Assembly (NCBI GenBank): GCA_003118195.1
Contig: BEXV01001254.1
Span: 55,216-84,815, forward strand
DNA from: Hemicentrotus pulcherrimus
Lineage: Eukaryota > Echinodermata > Echinoidea > Camarodonta > Strongylocentrotidae
DNA length: 29,600 nucleotides
Direction: 5' to 3'
The translations under genes and the position numbers were made by a program. Shown here in pieces: positions 24,501 through 29,600 of the stretch. The notes under the pieces were generated by a model. That model saw only the letters and a program-made list of their open reading frames with translations. It did no database searches and was not told the origin of the DNA. Each line of letters begins with the position of its first letter. The stretch's first letter is position 1.

Positions 24501-25940
24501 CACAACCTTTCTTTCACAATGCAATCGCATGACCCCAACTGGTCTTTACCTTTAAACTGAGAGGGATGTTCTTTGTCCTAATAAAGTAGAACCTTATCAT
24601 AAAGGGCTCTGACATAACAAGATATCTGTTGTAACAAGGCGATTTTTGTTGGTCCTAGCTTTTTATATTTTTTTGTTTTTTTTAATTCTTTTTACCCTGA
24701 TATAAAAAGGTAATTTCCACGGTCCCAAGGGCATCATTATGACAAGGTGCCACTGTATGTTTATACACAATTTAACTGCTTTTATAACCATGTCAAAAAG
24801 TTTGATGGTGCATTTTCTTTTGGCCTTACCGGTAGTTTTTTCTTCTTTCTTTTTTTTTTTCATCTTATGTAAAACTTGAATGAAAATATGATAAATTAAT
24901 CAGTTTGACCAGGTTATTGGAGCCTGCCTAGGAAATGTACCATTTTACACATACATATGTTGCTGGTTTGGAATACATTTGCAATAACTTGACAAAGGCT
25001 TAAAGCCAAAAATGTGTATATATTTTGTTTCTCCTACTATTGTTTTATTATTTCTTTTTCACTTTTCTATTCTTATAGGTGTCTGAGACTGGGAAAGGGA
25101 GAGGAGGAGGTGGAGGAGGGAAGAAGAAGGGCAAAGGTCAAACTCACAAAGCAATCAACTTGAAGCATGCTCCATATCTTCTACGAGATGGAGATGTGTT
25201 TGGTGTCGTGGTAAGTTTCATGTTCGCAAAGTCCCGTCTCTTCTTTTCCAGCTATAATAAATTGGGCAGTTGGATCTGTGTTGGCAATGTCCTGGCCAAA
25301 ATGGGTAACATCTGGACATCTTCTCATCTGCAATTTTTAGTTGGCCTTGTAGAAATGCAGATAGGGATACCAGAGCCAACGATATCTACAAAAGAGATGG
25401 GGGCATCAGTTGTTGGTTTGTGGTAAAAATAAAATTTGGTTATGGTACTATTAAACATTTGACAATGCATCTGGAAAAGGAAAACAGTTCAGAAGATCAT
25501 GATGCAAATTGAGATTATGTGGATAGCAATGTTGATAAAATTAGACAATACCTTTTATTATTACTACTGGTTTGATGATATTGAATTTGTTTTTTTTCAA
25601 AATGAACGTTGATTTTCCCTGTAATTTTTTGTCACTGTGTTCTCAACGCAGCTGTCAAGCAATTCAAACTACTCTCAAATCTAATAGTATATTTAACAAA
25701 TTGTTTAATTTTTCATATTCTGTAATGTAGGACTTAAAAGATGACCCTTTTAGGAAGGATGACTTCACAACCATCGAAGATGATAGAGAGAAGGAGAGAA
25801 AGCAGGAGGTAGAGGAGGAGAAGAGAAGAAACAGACGTGATAGAAGAAATGCAGTTTCCCTTGGTGGGGGAGAATCCAAGGAGAAAACAAAGAAAAGACA
25901 AGAGGTTGGACTGATGATCAAGGTTGATAACTTCAGGTGA
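6450..25940 (+). CDS. USP40: USP40 orthologue, ubiquitin-specific peptidase 40 (C-terminal ~998 residues, 19 exons, 5' incomplete)
   Basis: The spliced model joins 6450-6548, 7072-7140, 7407-7703, 8706-8892, 10173-10254, 10885-11053, 12052-12130, 12741-12814, 13483-13820, 14208-14352, 14948-15065, 15950-16116, 16653-16754, 18293-18482, one of 19759-20017 or 21605-21863, 22397-22459, 23902-24118, 25079-25210 and 25731-25940. All introns are GT-AG and every phase fits, giving 2,997 nt ending in TGA. Family match is by recognition of USP40: SWNKRFKRQYG, WYDFNDSSV, FQGRESAYMLLYR, SLRQAIADRLLIPVE, PYLLRDGD and a C-terminal tail ending KVDNFR. USP40 is a cysteine deubiquitinase of the USP (C19) family. 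Here the third triad position is Asn (after WYDF), as in several active USPs. The Cys and His boxes are off-window. Downstream of the catalytic domain come several inferred beta-grasp ubiquitin-like segments. Gene identity is sure; the number of copies of the middle block is not. Confidence 0.9.
6549..7071 (+). other. Intron B1-B2
   Basis: AT-rich intron with a T-run near 6930 and scattered acatgta palindromes. No other feature seen. Confidence 0.7.
7072..7140 (+). CDS. USP40: USP40 exon B2
   Basis: 23 codons, phase 0 at both ends, between ctattcag and a gttaat donor. Encodes VLNQETGVSWNKRFKRQYGT, matching the conserved SWNK..RKQ.G segment of vertebrate USP40. Too short to stand out as an open frame; found by reading between the splice sites. 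Confidence 0.85.
7407..7703 (+). CDS. USP40: USP40 exon B3, acidic low-complexity insert
   Basis: 99 codons in phase 0, from catcag to a gtaatg donor. It starts FLRKYNDLFELN, which is conserved, and then becomes a polar, Ser/Pro/Glu/Asp/Gln-rich segment that looks disordered. It ends in a Pro-rich patch (HSPIPPPS). This continues the insertion inside the catalytic domain and is longer here than I recall for the human protein. Confidence 0.85.
7704..8705 (+). other. Intron B3-B4
   Basis: About 1 kb, AT-rich. I see no gene, no clear repeat boundary and no RNA gene. The 122-residue open frame at 8178-8546 has no family signal and is probably chance. Confidence 0.7.
8706..8892 (+). CDS. USP40: USP40 exon B4, end of USP catalytic domain
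   Basis: 62 codons plus one base, from a T-rich tract and aag acceptor to a gtaaca donor. Contains WYDFNDSSVEPIRENALYRQ and GRESAYMLLYRR, the C-terminal USP box. The Asn after WYDF sits where USP7 has its catalytic Asp and USP2 an Asn. The exon leaves a single G, which pairs with the phase of exon A1 at 10173, so the true continuation is the second copy of the A block. Confidence 0.92.
9501..9776 (+). other. Unexplained intronic open frame, ~92 codons
   Basis: Open from just after a TAA at 9498 to TGA at 9774. No in-frame ATG occurs until late in it; the residues DKDRLRCLVIKNDAGEIYKW show the density. It looks more protein-like than other shadows, with mixed composition and few low-complexity runs. 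A GC-rich patch with gccgcgg lies upstream (9385-9500) and an A16-like run follows at about 9818. It sits in the intron between exons B4 and A1 on the coding strand. I do not recognise a family. It could be a decayed retrocopy, an unannotated exon or chance. Confidence 0.3.
9986..10006. repeat. (TACATG)n palindromic repeat
   Basis: Three and a half units of tacatg in a row. Single TACATGTA palindromes are scattered through the window. Confidence 0.9.
10173..10254 (+). CDS. USP40: USP40 exon A1 (properly placed copy)
   Basis: 82 nt from a ttatag acceptor to a gtatga donor. Encodes AYNNAYHQMPAWLMAELETA then NQELEKQR, matching the segment after the catalytic domain in USP40. Identical to the exon at 130-211. 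Confidence 0.88.
10885..11053 (+). CDS. USP40: USP40 exon A2 (properly placed copy)
   Basis: 169 nt from atttcag to a gtaaga donor, ending in phase 0. Encodes EEYDRSINSVELSLLLSSNC through KAITYLMGLIKEQ. The part ITLDRRKAITYLMGLIKEQ has the beta-hairpin plus helix pattern of a ubiquitin-like fold (inference). Identical to 842-1010. Confidence 0.88.
11144..11293. mobile_element. MITE family 2, copy in A
   Basis: Duplicate of 1101-1250 at the 10,043-bp offset. Confidence 0.65.
11605..11931 (+). repeat. tRNA-derived SINE (duplicate copy)
   Basis: Same element as 1562-1888 at the 10,043-bp offset, with B-box at 11660-11670. Confidence 0.8.
12052..12130 (+). CDS. USP40: USP40 exon A3 (properly placed copy)
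   Basis: 79 nt, atttgtag acceptor and gtaaga donor. Encodes VPEDNNECLHVAKSLPAGFH then LFDCLTG; the VAK..PAG.H pattern is shared with vertebrate USP40. Identical to 2009-2087. Confidence 0.87.
12481..12663. mobile_element. MITE family 2, diverged relative, copy in A
   Basis: Duplicate of 2438-2620 with single-base differences. Confidence 0.65.
12741..12814 (+). CDS. USP40: USP40 exon A4 (properly placed copy)
   Basis: 74 nt, actacag acceptor and gtaagc donor. Encodes DSPDKTLQDCYVTDQSFIFL then WDGKQ. The FIFLWDGKQ end corresponds to the conserved IFVWNG segment of human USP40 and looks like the last strand of a ubiquitin-like unit. Identical to 2698-2771. Confidence 0.87.
13045..13439 (+). 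mobile_element. MITE family 1, copy in A
   Basis: Duplicate of the element at 3002-3396 at the 10,043-bp offset. Confidence 0.8.
13483..13820 (+). CDS. USP40: USP40 exon A5, Pro-rich linker plus ubiquitin-like unit (properly placed copy)
   Basis: 338 nt, tttcacag acceptor and gtgagt donor. Begins VDGNSILVGPTSEPILLILT. A Pro/Thr-rich linker (PTPPPPSSPT) follows, then a segment typical of ubiquitin-like folds: FPKDTRISELRCMVSDIVGI, a basic strand, and LTQLDFSDGDALVVES. The two copies (here and 3440-3777) look identical in sequence, although a synonymous change could escape visual comparison. Confidence 0.88.
14208..14352 (+). CDS. USP40: USP40 exon A6 (properly placed copy)
   Basis: 145 nt, ctttccag acceptor and gtatgg donor. 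Encodes SPKSPRDSLAALEADNQMNA, then VRITIENRCVD and VTQIDIPKDK. Differs from the upstream copy (4170-4314) by a missense Lys to Thr change (VRIKIEN there, VRITIEN here) and a synonymous change. Confidence 0.87.
14948..15065 (+). CDS. USP40: USP40 exon A7 (properly placed copy)
   Basis: 118 nt, ccatcag acceptor and gtaagt donor. Encodes TVFDLKQLIINTLGLYGNQR then PKEGCRLRISDDAMGLLAP, a helix-containing ubiquitin-like segment that continues the strand from A6. Versus 4910-5027 it carries one missense difference (Leu there, Phe here) and four synonymous ones. Confidence 0.87.
15436..15595. mobile_element. MITE family 3, copy in A
   Basis: Duplicate of 5397-5556 at the 10,039-bp offset. Confidence 0.75.
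15950..16116 (+). CDS. USP40: USP40 exon A8 (properly placed copy)
   Basis: 167 nt, ccacacag acceptor and gtgagt donor, ending in phase 0. Encodes LHENTSLTESGIKKGKTIVI, then ETGLPPTSNELTINF and MMVDKSTSMSV. The pattern of a strand followed by a VDKSTSMS turn matches the EETISVRD turn in human USP40. Identical to 5911-6077. Confidence 0.88.
16653..16754 (+). CDS. USP40: USP40 exon C1
   Basis: 34 codons, phase 0 at both ends, ttcag acceptor and gtaagg donor. Encodes CLTKMLSIAGMEGAPYHLRK then TNWCGEAADIICDM; LKLMLKKSGL...WHLRKMDWC is the human counterpart. It lies just outside the duplicated block, so it fixes the A copy at 10044-16486 as the one in context. Confidence 0.9.
16755..18292 (+). 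other. Intron C1-C2
   Basis: 1.5 kb. Contains gatgccaaccagtacgatt at 16827 and caagaggttggc near 17207, which may be the two ends of a decayed gccaacc-type element around a long poly-T run (17143-17180). The rest is unremarkable AT-rich DNA; the minus-strand 154-codon frame at 18108-18572 is a shadow of exon C2. Confidence 0.55.
18293..18482 (+). CDS. USP40: USP40 exon C2
   Basis: 190 nt from tgatag to an a|gtgagt donor. Encodes EQSLMQLHIQDGELLMLEEG then RVPPRGFLLLPVWLYP, matching the human LLLIEGQLPPLGFLKVPIWWY. A run of Gly and Glu (VEEEGGGGG) follows. A frame shifted by one base also stays open here and is a shadow. Confidence 0.9.
18556..18832 (+). repeat. Polypyrimidine (CT)n microsatellite tract
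   Basis: About 280 bp almost entirely C and T, built from ctctct, ctttccc and tctccat units. It starts some 70 bp after the exon C2 donor. Confidence 0.9.
18842..19239 (+). mobile_element. MITE family 1, diverged copy
   Basis: Begins ttaaataaagaccagttatgg and ends aactggtctttacctttaa. The internal blocks gaaaaggttgatcatctagc and gaaatttggcccagtctt are shared with 3002-3396. Independent insertion in the C2-C3 intron. Confidence 0.8.
19292..20382 (+). repeat. Direct duplicate D1 around exon C3, ending at an N
   Basis: Matches 21119-22229 from gtggaaacattg to ttttacca. Both carry exon C3 and the same T-tract followed by a G-tract. D1 breaks off at the N at 20383, while D2 continues into intron and exon C4. 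Small insertions (for example about 11 bp near 21431) distinguish D2. Confidence 0.93.
19759..20017 (+). CDS. USP40: USP40 exon C3, first copy
   Basis: 259 nt, tcttgcag acceptor and gtaatt donor. Encodes ILNSLSSANSPNHDIQQSLE, then LLGEIEISHNATIGDLKSQV and MTLPAM...LRLRLLEDGR; human USP40 has LGDIEISEDATLAELKSQAM. Phases fit C2 before it and C4 after it. The copy at 21605-21863 encodes the same protein with three synonymous differences. Confidence 0.85.
20383..20383. other. N at the end of duplicate D1
   Basis: A single undetermined base where D1 stops. The next bases start an inverted-repeat element. Best read as a contig join. Confidence 0.75.
20384..20555. mobile_element. MITE-like inverted repeat, 172 bp
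   Basis: Left end tgtgtactgtaaattccata and right end atggaaaatacagtacaca are inverted repeats over about 27 bp with few mismatches (ccataaattgcc against ggcaatttatgg continues the stem). Begins immediately after the N, so its left flank is missing. Confidence 0.65.
20598..20724 (-). repeat. Dispersed repeat, minus orientation
   Basis: On the minus strand it starts cttaaagggaaagtccaccc and contains ttaataaaagcagaa, then a gtgacgtcac site near 20582. A related start, ttaaagggcaactcaacc, followed by tttttatgaaagcagaaaaa, is on the plus strand at 27152. That makes it a dispersed family. Confidence 0.5.
20725..21012 (+). repeat. Two-unit tandem repeat, period about 144 bp
   Basis: gtcatgtatgtat starts at 20725 and 20869. 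Both units continue with gccaatgaactgattaga, aggtcaaaggtcaca and ggctcattatg. It sits left of D2 and is absent from D1's left flank. Confidence 0.75.
21119..22229 (+). repeat. Direct duplicate D2 around exon C3
   Basis: Second copy of 19292-20382, offset 1,827 at the left and 1,847 at the right because of small insertions. Its right side continues without a break to exon C4. Its left flank (20384-21118) is repeat DNA unrelated to the left flank of D1. Confidence 0.93.
21605..21863 (+). CDS. USP40: USP40 exon C3, second copy
   Basis: Near-identical to 19759-20017, with three third-position changes seen and no amino acid change. It also fits the phases of C2 and C4. Using both copies in one mRNA would read AAA CAT CCT AAA TAG, a frameshift and stop. 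Only one copy can be used at a time, or the two are alleles placed in series. Confidence 0.8.
22397..22459 (+). CDS. USP40: USP40 exon C4
   Basis: 63 nt, ttctcag acceptor and an AG|gtatga donor. Encodes FAKMNISQITVQILPEEEQL, matching the YKLGRRIEICLEPLQKGENL segment of human USP40. The open frame that runs left of it from 22137 is intron. Confidence 0.85.
22495..22700 (-). repeat. Diverged tRNA-SINE, reverse orientation
   Basis: On the minus strand it has a B-box-like gggttcgaaag, then ctccccagggagtggaaaatgtg, then a tail gaagcgcttcataaacctggcgtatcattatt. The central ctccc(t/c)agggagtggaaa block is shared with the SINE at 1562-1888. Located in the intron after exon C4. Confidence 0.65.
22701..23901 (+). 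other. Intron C4-C5 (right part)
   Basis: Holds a block at 22890-22990 (ggggaccgacctttaacatc ... ccgcccgattgaatgacg) that looks like part of a dispersed element. It also holds the tandem repeat at 22991-23170 and a G-run near 23540. Otherwise AT-rich with nothing recognised. Confidence 0.5.
22991..23170 (+). repeat. Two-unit tandem repeat of about 80-95 bp
   Basis: ggaaccaatgtaaatcaggtggggtatcac and cccactttcgtttc-type blocks occur twice, separated by ctctcgttaaa and a 14-bp insertion. Intron after exon C4. Confidence 0.7.
23902..24118 (+). CDS. USP40: USP40 exon C5, last ubiquitin-like unit
   Basis: 217 nt, gtccag acceptor and gtaacc donor, ending in phase 0. Encodes PSEFVLTFQKRIPDTRLYGP, then SLRQAIADRLLIPVERVALA and KHFIKKAEWIIVP. 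The helix and the following Ala-Lys-x-Phe strand align with human SLRQRVADFYRLPVEKIEIAKYF. Confidence 0.92.
24183..24555 (-). mobile_element. MITE family 1, inverted copy
   Basis: Reverse-complement copy with ttaaaggtaaagaccagt and actggtctttacctttaa-like ends and the internal blocks gggccaaatttc and gatgatctacc on the opposite strand. In the C5-C6 intron. Confidence 0.8.
24582..24757. mobile_element. Possible pogo/mariner-type MITE
   Basis: Left end taaagtagaaccttatcata and right end, read in reverse, tacagtggcaccttgtcata are similar inverted repeats. The gaaccttat-ataacaagg style is typical of pogo/Tigger termini. No transposase. Class is inferred. Confidence 0.5.
25079..25210 (+). CDS. 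USP40: USP40 exon C6, Gly/Lys linker and PYLLRDGD
   Basis: 44 codons, phase 0, from cttatag to a gtaagt donor. Encodes VSETGKGRGGGGGGKKKGKG followed by KHAPYLLRDGDVFGVV, matching the basic KRKKKKK linker and GAPYYLKDGDTIGV of human USP40. The KKKGKG stretch could act as a nuclear signal or linker (inference). Confidence 0.92.
25211..25730 (+). other. Intron C6-C7
   Basis: 520 bp, no repeat or gene recognised. The frame continuing from exon C6 to 25426 is read-through into intron. Confidence 0.7.
25731..25940 (+). CDS. USP40: USP40 exon C7, C-terminus with stop
   Basis: Terminal exon after a gtaatgtag acceptor. Encodes DLKDDPFRKDDFTTIEDDRE, a highly charged Glu/Arg/Lys stretch likely to be helical, and a conserved tail ending VGLMIKVDNFR before TGA (25938-25940). 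Human USP40 ends SLSIHVGSFR, and DDFSTIRDD corresponds to DDFTTIEDD. The gene therefore ends here. Confidence 0.93.
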   Translation, partial: DLKDDPFRKDDFTTIEDDREKERKQEVEEEKRRNRRDRRNAVSLGGGESKEKTKKRQEVGLMIKVDNFR

Positions 25941-28080
25941 CAGCAGATGCCATAGGCTCAGAACATCAATGCAATCAGTAGGAAAGAGTTATAATGAGGA
26001 AACGGTATGAAATATTTGTGAGAACAGAGCTACATGTATGAGATGCTATCCAGAGGTTGTGACAGTTTTCTTTTGCCATCTAAGTCCTGTATAATTATGT
26101 TTTTATATGTTAGCCCAGACGGACAGTCAGACAAACCAGCCGACCATCCATGCCAACTTCCCAATGACTCAAGCCGANGAAAGGCCCTTGCCTCCCCTCA
26201 GCTAACTTAAAAGAGAAGGAAGGGAAGGGTAAGAACAACAAAAAAAAAGGAATAAGAACGGTAGCGGAGATCAATTGTGATTTTTCCCGCCAACAAGGTG
26301 TGGATTTGGGGAGCAGAATGGCCCTTGCTTCCCCCCTCCCTCCACAGCAAAAGAGAGAGAGAGAGAGAAGAAGGACAAATTAACAGTCAGGCAAGAAATA
26401 TGCTTATTTAGAGGCTAACATGTCGGGGCCCGCGGAACGGCGGGGCTCGGAGGGCTTTTGGAAAAGGTATATTAAAGAGAAATAGAGAGAAAGAAGAAAA
26501 AAATAGTGACCTACCAGTGTCACAAAAAAATGAGGTATCATAATGTGCTCATCTGACCGTAATTAAAACGCCTTAAACCCCTGAGCTTCCGGGGGCTCCA
26601 TTCCCTTGACCCCACCAGGGGCCCTAAGGCTTGCACCTGAATGCTTATCTCACCGGTATAAAAAGCTTCAAATTAGTGCTGTAAGTCAGGCGCCATGTTC
26701 GGGTTCTGTTTGATTCAGCTCCATTCAGAAGTGCCATGTTCGGCGAATTTCCGTTCTGTTCGGCTACAGCACTACCTCAAATCCCTGAGTGTCATGGGGC
26801 TCAGCCCCCTGGACCCTACTCTAATTAGTGACCTGCCATTGTGATTAATAAGGTATCAAAATATACTCATCTGACCTTAATAAATGCCCATATACCCCTG
26901 AGCTTCCAGGGGCTCCGCCCCTTGACCCCCACCGGGGCTTTGCCCTAGACCCCACGCCAATTTATACTAGCTACGCTCTACCTGATTATAAATATTTTAG
27001 CCTCCCCCNCTTGGAAAATCCTGGATCCGTCTTTTGATTTCATGACTCGTGCTCCAGTGACGACCGTGTCAGTATTATTTCTATCTGAAGGTATATATTT
27101 TCACATTTATGTTGTTGGTGTTCAGCAGACTACTGTCAATTTTTATTGTAATTAAAGGGCAACTCAACCTTTGTAATAAATTCATTTTTATGAAAGCAGA
27201 AAAACAAGATGAACAGAATGACAAAGTTTGAAATAGATTGTACCAATAAAAGGGAAGTTCTGAATGTTTGAAATATGAGATAACAAAGTTTTTGCAAATC
27301 TCAAATTGGCAGTTTGGTCAGTGGACAACTTTCCAGTTTGTCGTGTACAAAAATATCATTAATTTCTATTTTTCTCCTAAGTGCCTTCTCCTTTTGGGCA
27401 CTCCTCAAACTAAAAATATATTATCATGGATAGCCTGGTATTATAGGTCTTCTAAAAAAAATAGACCCTCCAGAGTCAAACAATTTTGAAAAATTGAAAA
27501 AGTTGTCTGCCAATACATCACAGAAACATTACTGATTCAGCCAATTTGTAGAGCCCATACAGTATGTTAAGTGATTCAGCTTTATACATGTATATCAAGT
27601 TTGTAAATTTCTCTCTTTTTGGTCTGTTTTAATTCAAACTTGCACAAGTCTACTTTGATTTGTTTGTTTTTCTCTAGGCAATAGAAAAAGATATTGAAAG
27701 TAACCTTTTATTGATTTTGTTTCAAATGGTTTTGTGAATTTTTGATCATGTTCAGTTTCAAATTTTCAACATTTCATCTGCAATGTTTTCTTTCCAAAGA
27801 TAAATATCATGTGCAAATATAGTCCTCTGTTATTTTTCAAGGTGTATTACTGGCATACATGTACACTATAATTAATGTTTGTTGAAAATTATGTTGAGAT
27901 ACATTATTGGCACCCTGGTTTGATATGTTATTTTGTAATGAATGCAAAGCATTCAGTTATGCACTTTATTGATTGTTAAGCATCATTTGTGCCTGGGAGG
28001 GGAAAAGCAAATTTGATCACTATAATCTCCAGGGCAGCATTTCAGGAAACCATTTAAAGTCCAGGTTCACTGACATCCCA
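25941..28080 (+). other. USP40 3' UTR and downstream region
   Basis: No further coding sequence is supported. AATAAA motifs occur at 27175-27180, 27245-27250 and 28197-28202; none can be chosen without transcript data. A duplicated ggcccttgc block (26184 and 26313), Ns at 26178 and 27009, and the repeat cluster at 26504-26960 make much of this repeat-derived. Confidence 0.6.
26504..26960 (+). repeat. Repeat cluster with GC-rich ccctgagctt...ggggctcc units
   Basis: tagtgacctaccagtgtcac (26504) and tagtgacctgccattgtgat (26826) start related units of about 130 bp. Each has gaggtatcat/aaggtatcaa, ctcatctgacc and ccctgagcttccgggggctc. A third shorter unit with ccctgagtgtcatggggctc is at 26780. 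GC-rich against an AT-rich background. Confidence 0.7.
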
Positions 28081-28201
28081 TTGAAATGAGTGTAATGTAA
28101 TGAACACATGTTAATAATGGGATCTTGGACCTTAATCAATGAACTTGTACCAAGGACGGTTTTGTGGAATGCAGTTTGCTGCACAGGTCCTCCTCTAATA
28201 A

Positions 28202-28235
28202 AGAGTTGCGATTGATTTTAATTAATCACAACTCT
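28202..28235. other. Imperfect hairpin, 15-bp arms
   Basis: agagttgcgattgat (28202-28216) pairs with attaatcacaactct (28221-28235) with two G-U-compatible mismatches. It contains ATTGATT and TTAATTAA homeodomain-like cores. Confidence 0.6.
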
Positions 28236-28634
28236 ATAATACAGGGTCCTGGTCTCCCATCACTGTAATTGGAGGATTACATCATCATTTTGGGCAGCAG
28301 TGGATAAGAAATTACAATGCAGGGAGCCTAATGTAATTGGACTCTTTTAAGGAGCTACACAAAGAAAATTCACTAACAACTCATAATTAGAACAAATTAC
28401 ATATGGATGGAAAGATTTTCTCTTGAAAAACACGAACAATTTGCTGAGAAATCATATAGATATCATGGATAGGCGTAAAATGCAATTTTTCAAGACCCTC
28501 CTTATAGACCCGCGAACGCCCCTGAACGTAAGTCAAACACAAAAGAGTAGCGAGCTCAGAATTGTGATGTCACACACTGGACGAGCAGCTCAGTGCCATG
28601 TAGCAGTATGCAGCTAGCCAGCCGTGTCCTGTAT

Positions 28635-28644
28635 GTGACGTCAC
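28635..28644. promoter_or_regulatory. CRE-like palindrome gtgacgtcac
   Basis: Exact 10-bp palindrome containing the TGACGTCA CREB/ATF consensus. A second copy is at 20582-20591 inside a dispersed repeat, so function is uncertain. Confidence 0.3.
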
Positions 28645-28659
28645 AATTATTGATTGAAT

Positions 28660-28688
28660 GGTGGTTGTTATTTTTTTTAACAACCACC
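28660..28688. other. Perfect hairpin, 11-bp arms, T7 loop
   Basis: ggtggttgtta (28660-28670) and taacaaccacc (28678-28688) are exact reverse complements around seven T. A gtgacgtcac palindrome lies just upstream (28635-28644). Confidence 0.75.
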
Positions 28689-29098
28689 TTTGTGATGCTC
28701 TACAAAGGAACGCTGAAGGCAGAAAATCTGGATCTCAAAACTAACATTTTTGAGATTTGATTACTGCGGGGCCCAAACATATTTTTAAGAGAAGAGTTGT
28801 TGTATTTGATCGGCGAGGCTTCCCCTTTGCAATGATACAAGTTTTGTATCAATTCAAAACACTTTCGATTTCTTCGTGTGGCTACTTTGCATTATCACTC
28901 ATGGCTAAAAAACTTATTTCTTTTTTTTTTCTTTTTTTTTTTAACTCTGGAAATGCTTTATTTTTATGCATATATAGAATCATTTATGAAGGGAATACAG
29001 TAGCCTACTTGGAAATGAATTTTGTTTTTCCTATTGTCTTTTTCTTTTTCTTTGTTCAAATTAGGCATGATTATGACAGTGATACATGTACATCAATG

Positions 29099-29345
29099 TT
29101 TGGTGGTGGTAATGAGGATGATGACAGCAGTGATGATGATGGTCATGATGTTGTTGATGGCAGTGACAGAGCTGCCAACCATTCCGTTTTTGCCGTAATT
29201 TCTTCATTTTTTCCTCTCAATTACGATATTACGTTTGTTTTTTAATATGAATTTTTTTTTTTTTACCATCATGATTCCTTGTTTTGGTCGCACAAGGTTG
29301 GCAGCTCTGCAGTGAGGATGATGGTCATGATGATGATGATGATAG
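29099..29345 (+). repeat. GAT/GGT trinucleotide repeat, interrupted by a MITE
   Basis: gatgatgacagcagtgatga and gatggtcatgatgatgatga on the two sides of 29167-29309 are the same microsatellite. The open frame through it (Asp-rich) is low complexity. Confidence 0.8.
29167..29309. mobile_element. MITE with perfect terminal inverted repeats and target duplication
   Basis: Ends cagagctgccaacc and ggttggcagctctg are exact reverse complements (14 bp). The bases cagtga directly flank both sides, a likely target-site duplication. The interior is AT-rich with a long T run. It interrupts a GAT-type microsatellite. The ends match family 2. Confidence 0.75.
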
Positions 29346-29600
29346 CAGCTGGATGACCATGATATTTGAAGGAGATCGATGTGGAGTATTTTTAAATTAC
29401 GATCAATTATTGATCATAATCATATGGGTATAGATGTATTTTGATTTGTGTAGAGCGGTTTGGCTCAGTCTAAATGCACGGTAGACCAGTATGCAGCTTT
29501 ATAAAGGTCATTGAGTTAGATAATTTCTTTCTTTATTCTTAACACTGGTTGTTAAATGCTAACAACTGTTAATCACTGATTTTTTGATTTTTTTTTTTTT

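Noticed and set aside
25079..25426. Gene starting at 25079
   Set aside because: The first codon is GTG directly after a splice acceptor, and the frame beyond 25210 follows a gtaagt donor. It is an internal exon.
26178..27009. Further contig overlap duplications at the Ns at 26178 and 27009
   Set aside because: I found only short dispersed-repeat similarity around these Ns, not a direct duplicate ending at them. They may be single low-quality bases.
28757..29245. 162-codon plus-strand open frame
   Set aside because: Made of T-rich low complexity, a GAT microsatellite and part of a MITE. No conserved motif.

Overview
The window looks like intron-rich, AT-rich metazoan DNA. It carries many short inverted-repeat transposons, a tRNA-derived SINE and abundant TACATGTA palindromes. 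That combination suggests a marine invertebrate, with a sea urchin or other invertebrate deuterostome as my best guess (moderate confidence, from style only). Four isolated N bases (6449, 20383, 26178, 27009) suggest a draft assembly.

One gene explains all the convincing coding sequence: the plus-strand 3' two thirds of a USP40 orthologue (ubiquitin-specific peptidase 40). Nineteen exons with consensus splice sites and perfectly matching phases run from 6450 to the stop at 25940. They encode about 998 residues: the last part of the USP catalytic domain, including the WYDFND box and SAYMLLYR, a long run of ubiquitin-like segments, a basic Gly/Lys linker and the conserved C-terminal tail. The first half of the protein (catalytic Cys and His boxes) lies left of the window.

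Layout: 1-6447 is an out-of-place second copy (A') of eight USP40 exons. 6450-8892 holds the exons that belong before that block (B). 10044-16486 is the properly placed copy (A) of the block. 16653-25940 holds the remaining exons (C). 25941-29600 is 3' UTR and downstream repeat-rich DNA. A second, smaller direct duplication (19292-20382 and 21119-22229) repeats a single exon.

The most striking structural point is that the upstream copy in both duplications stops at a single N. The simplest reading is that heterozygous, overlapping contigs were laid end to end, so both duplications are probably uncollapsed alleles. A real 10,039-bp intragenic tandem duplication is not excluded by the sequence alone, because the exon phases would allow in-frame splicing across it. 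The 259-nt exon duplication cannot be used twice in one transcript, since joining the two copies shifts the frame into a stop.

I found no new gene system. The rest is introns, at least five short inverted-repeat (MITE-like) families, a SINE, microsatellites, one unexplained intronic open frame (9501-9776) and a non-repetitive homeodomain-site-rich stretch downstream of the gene.
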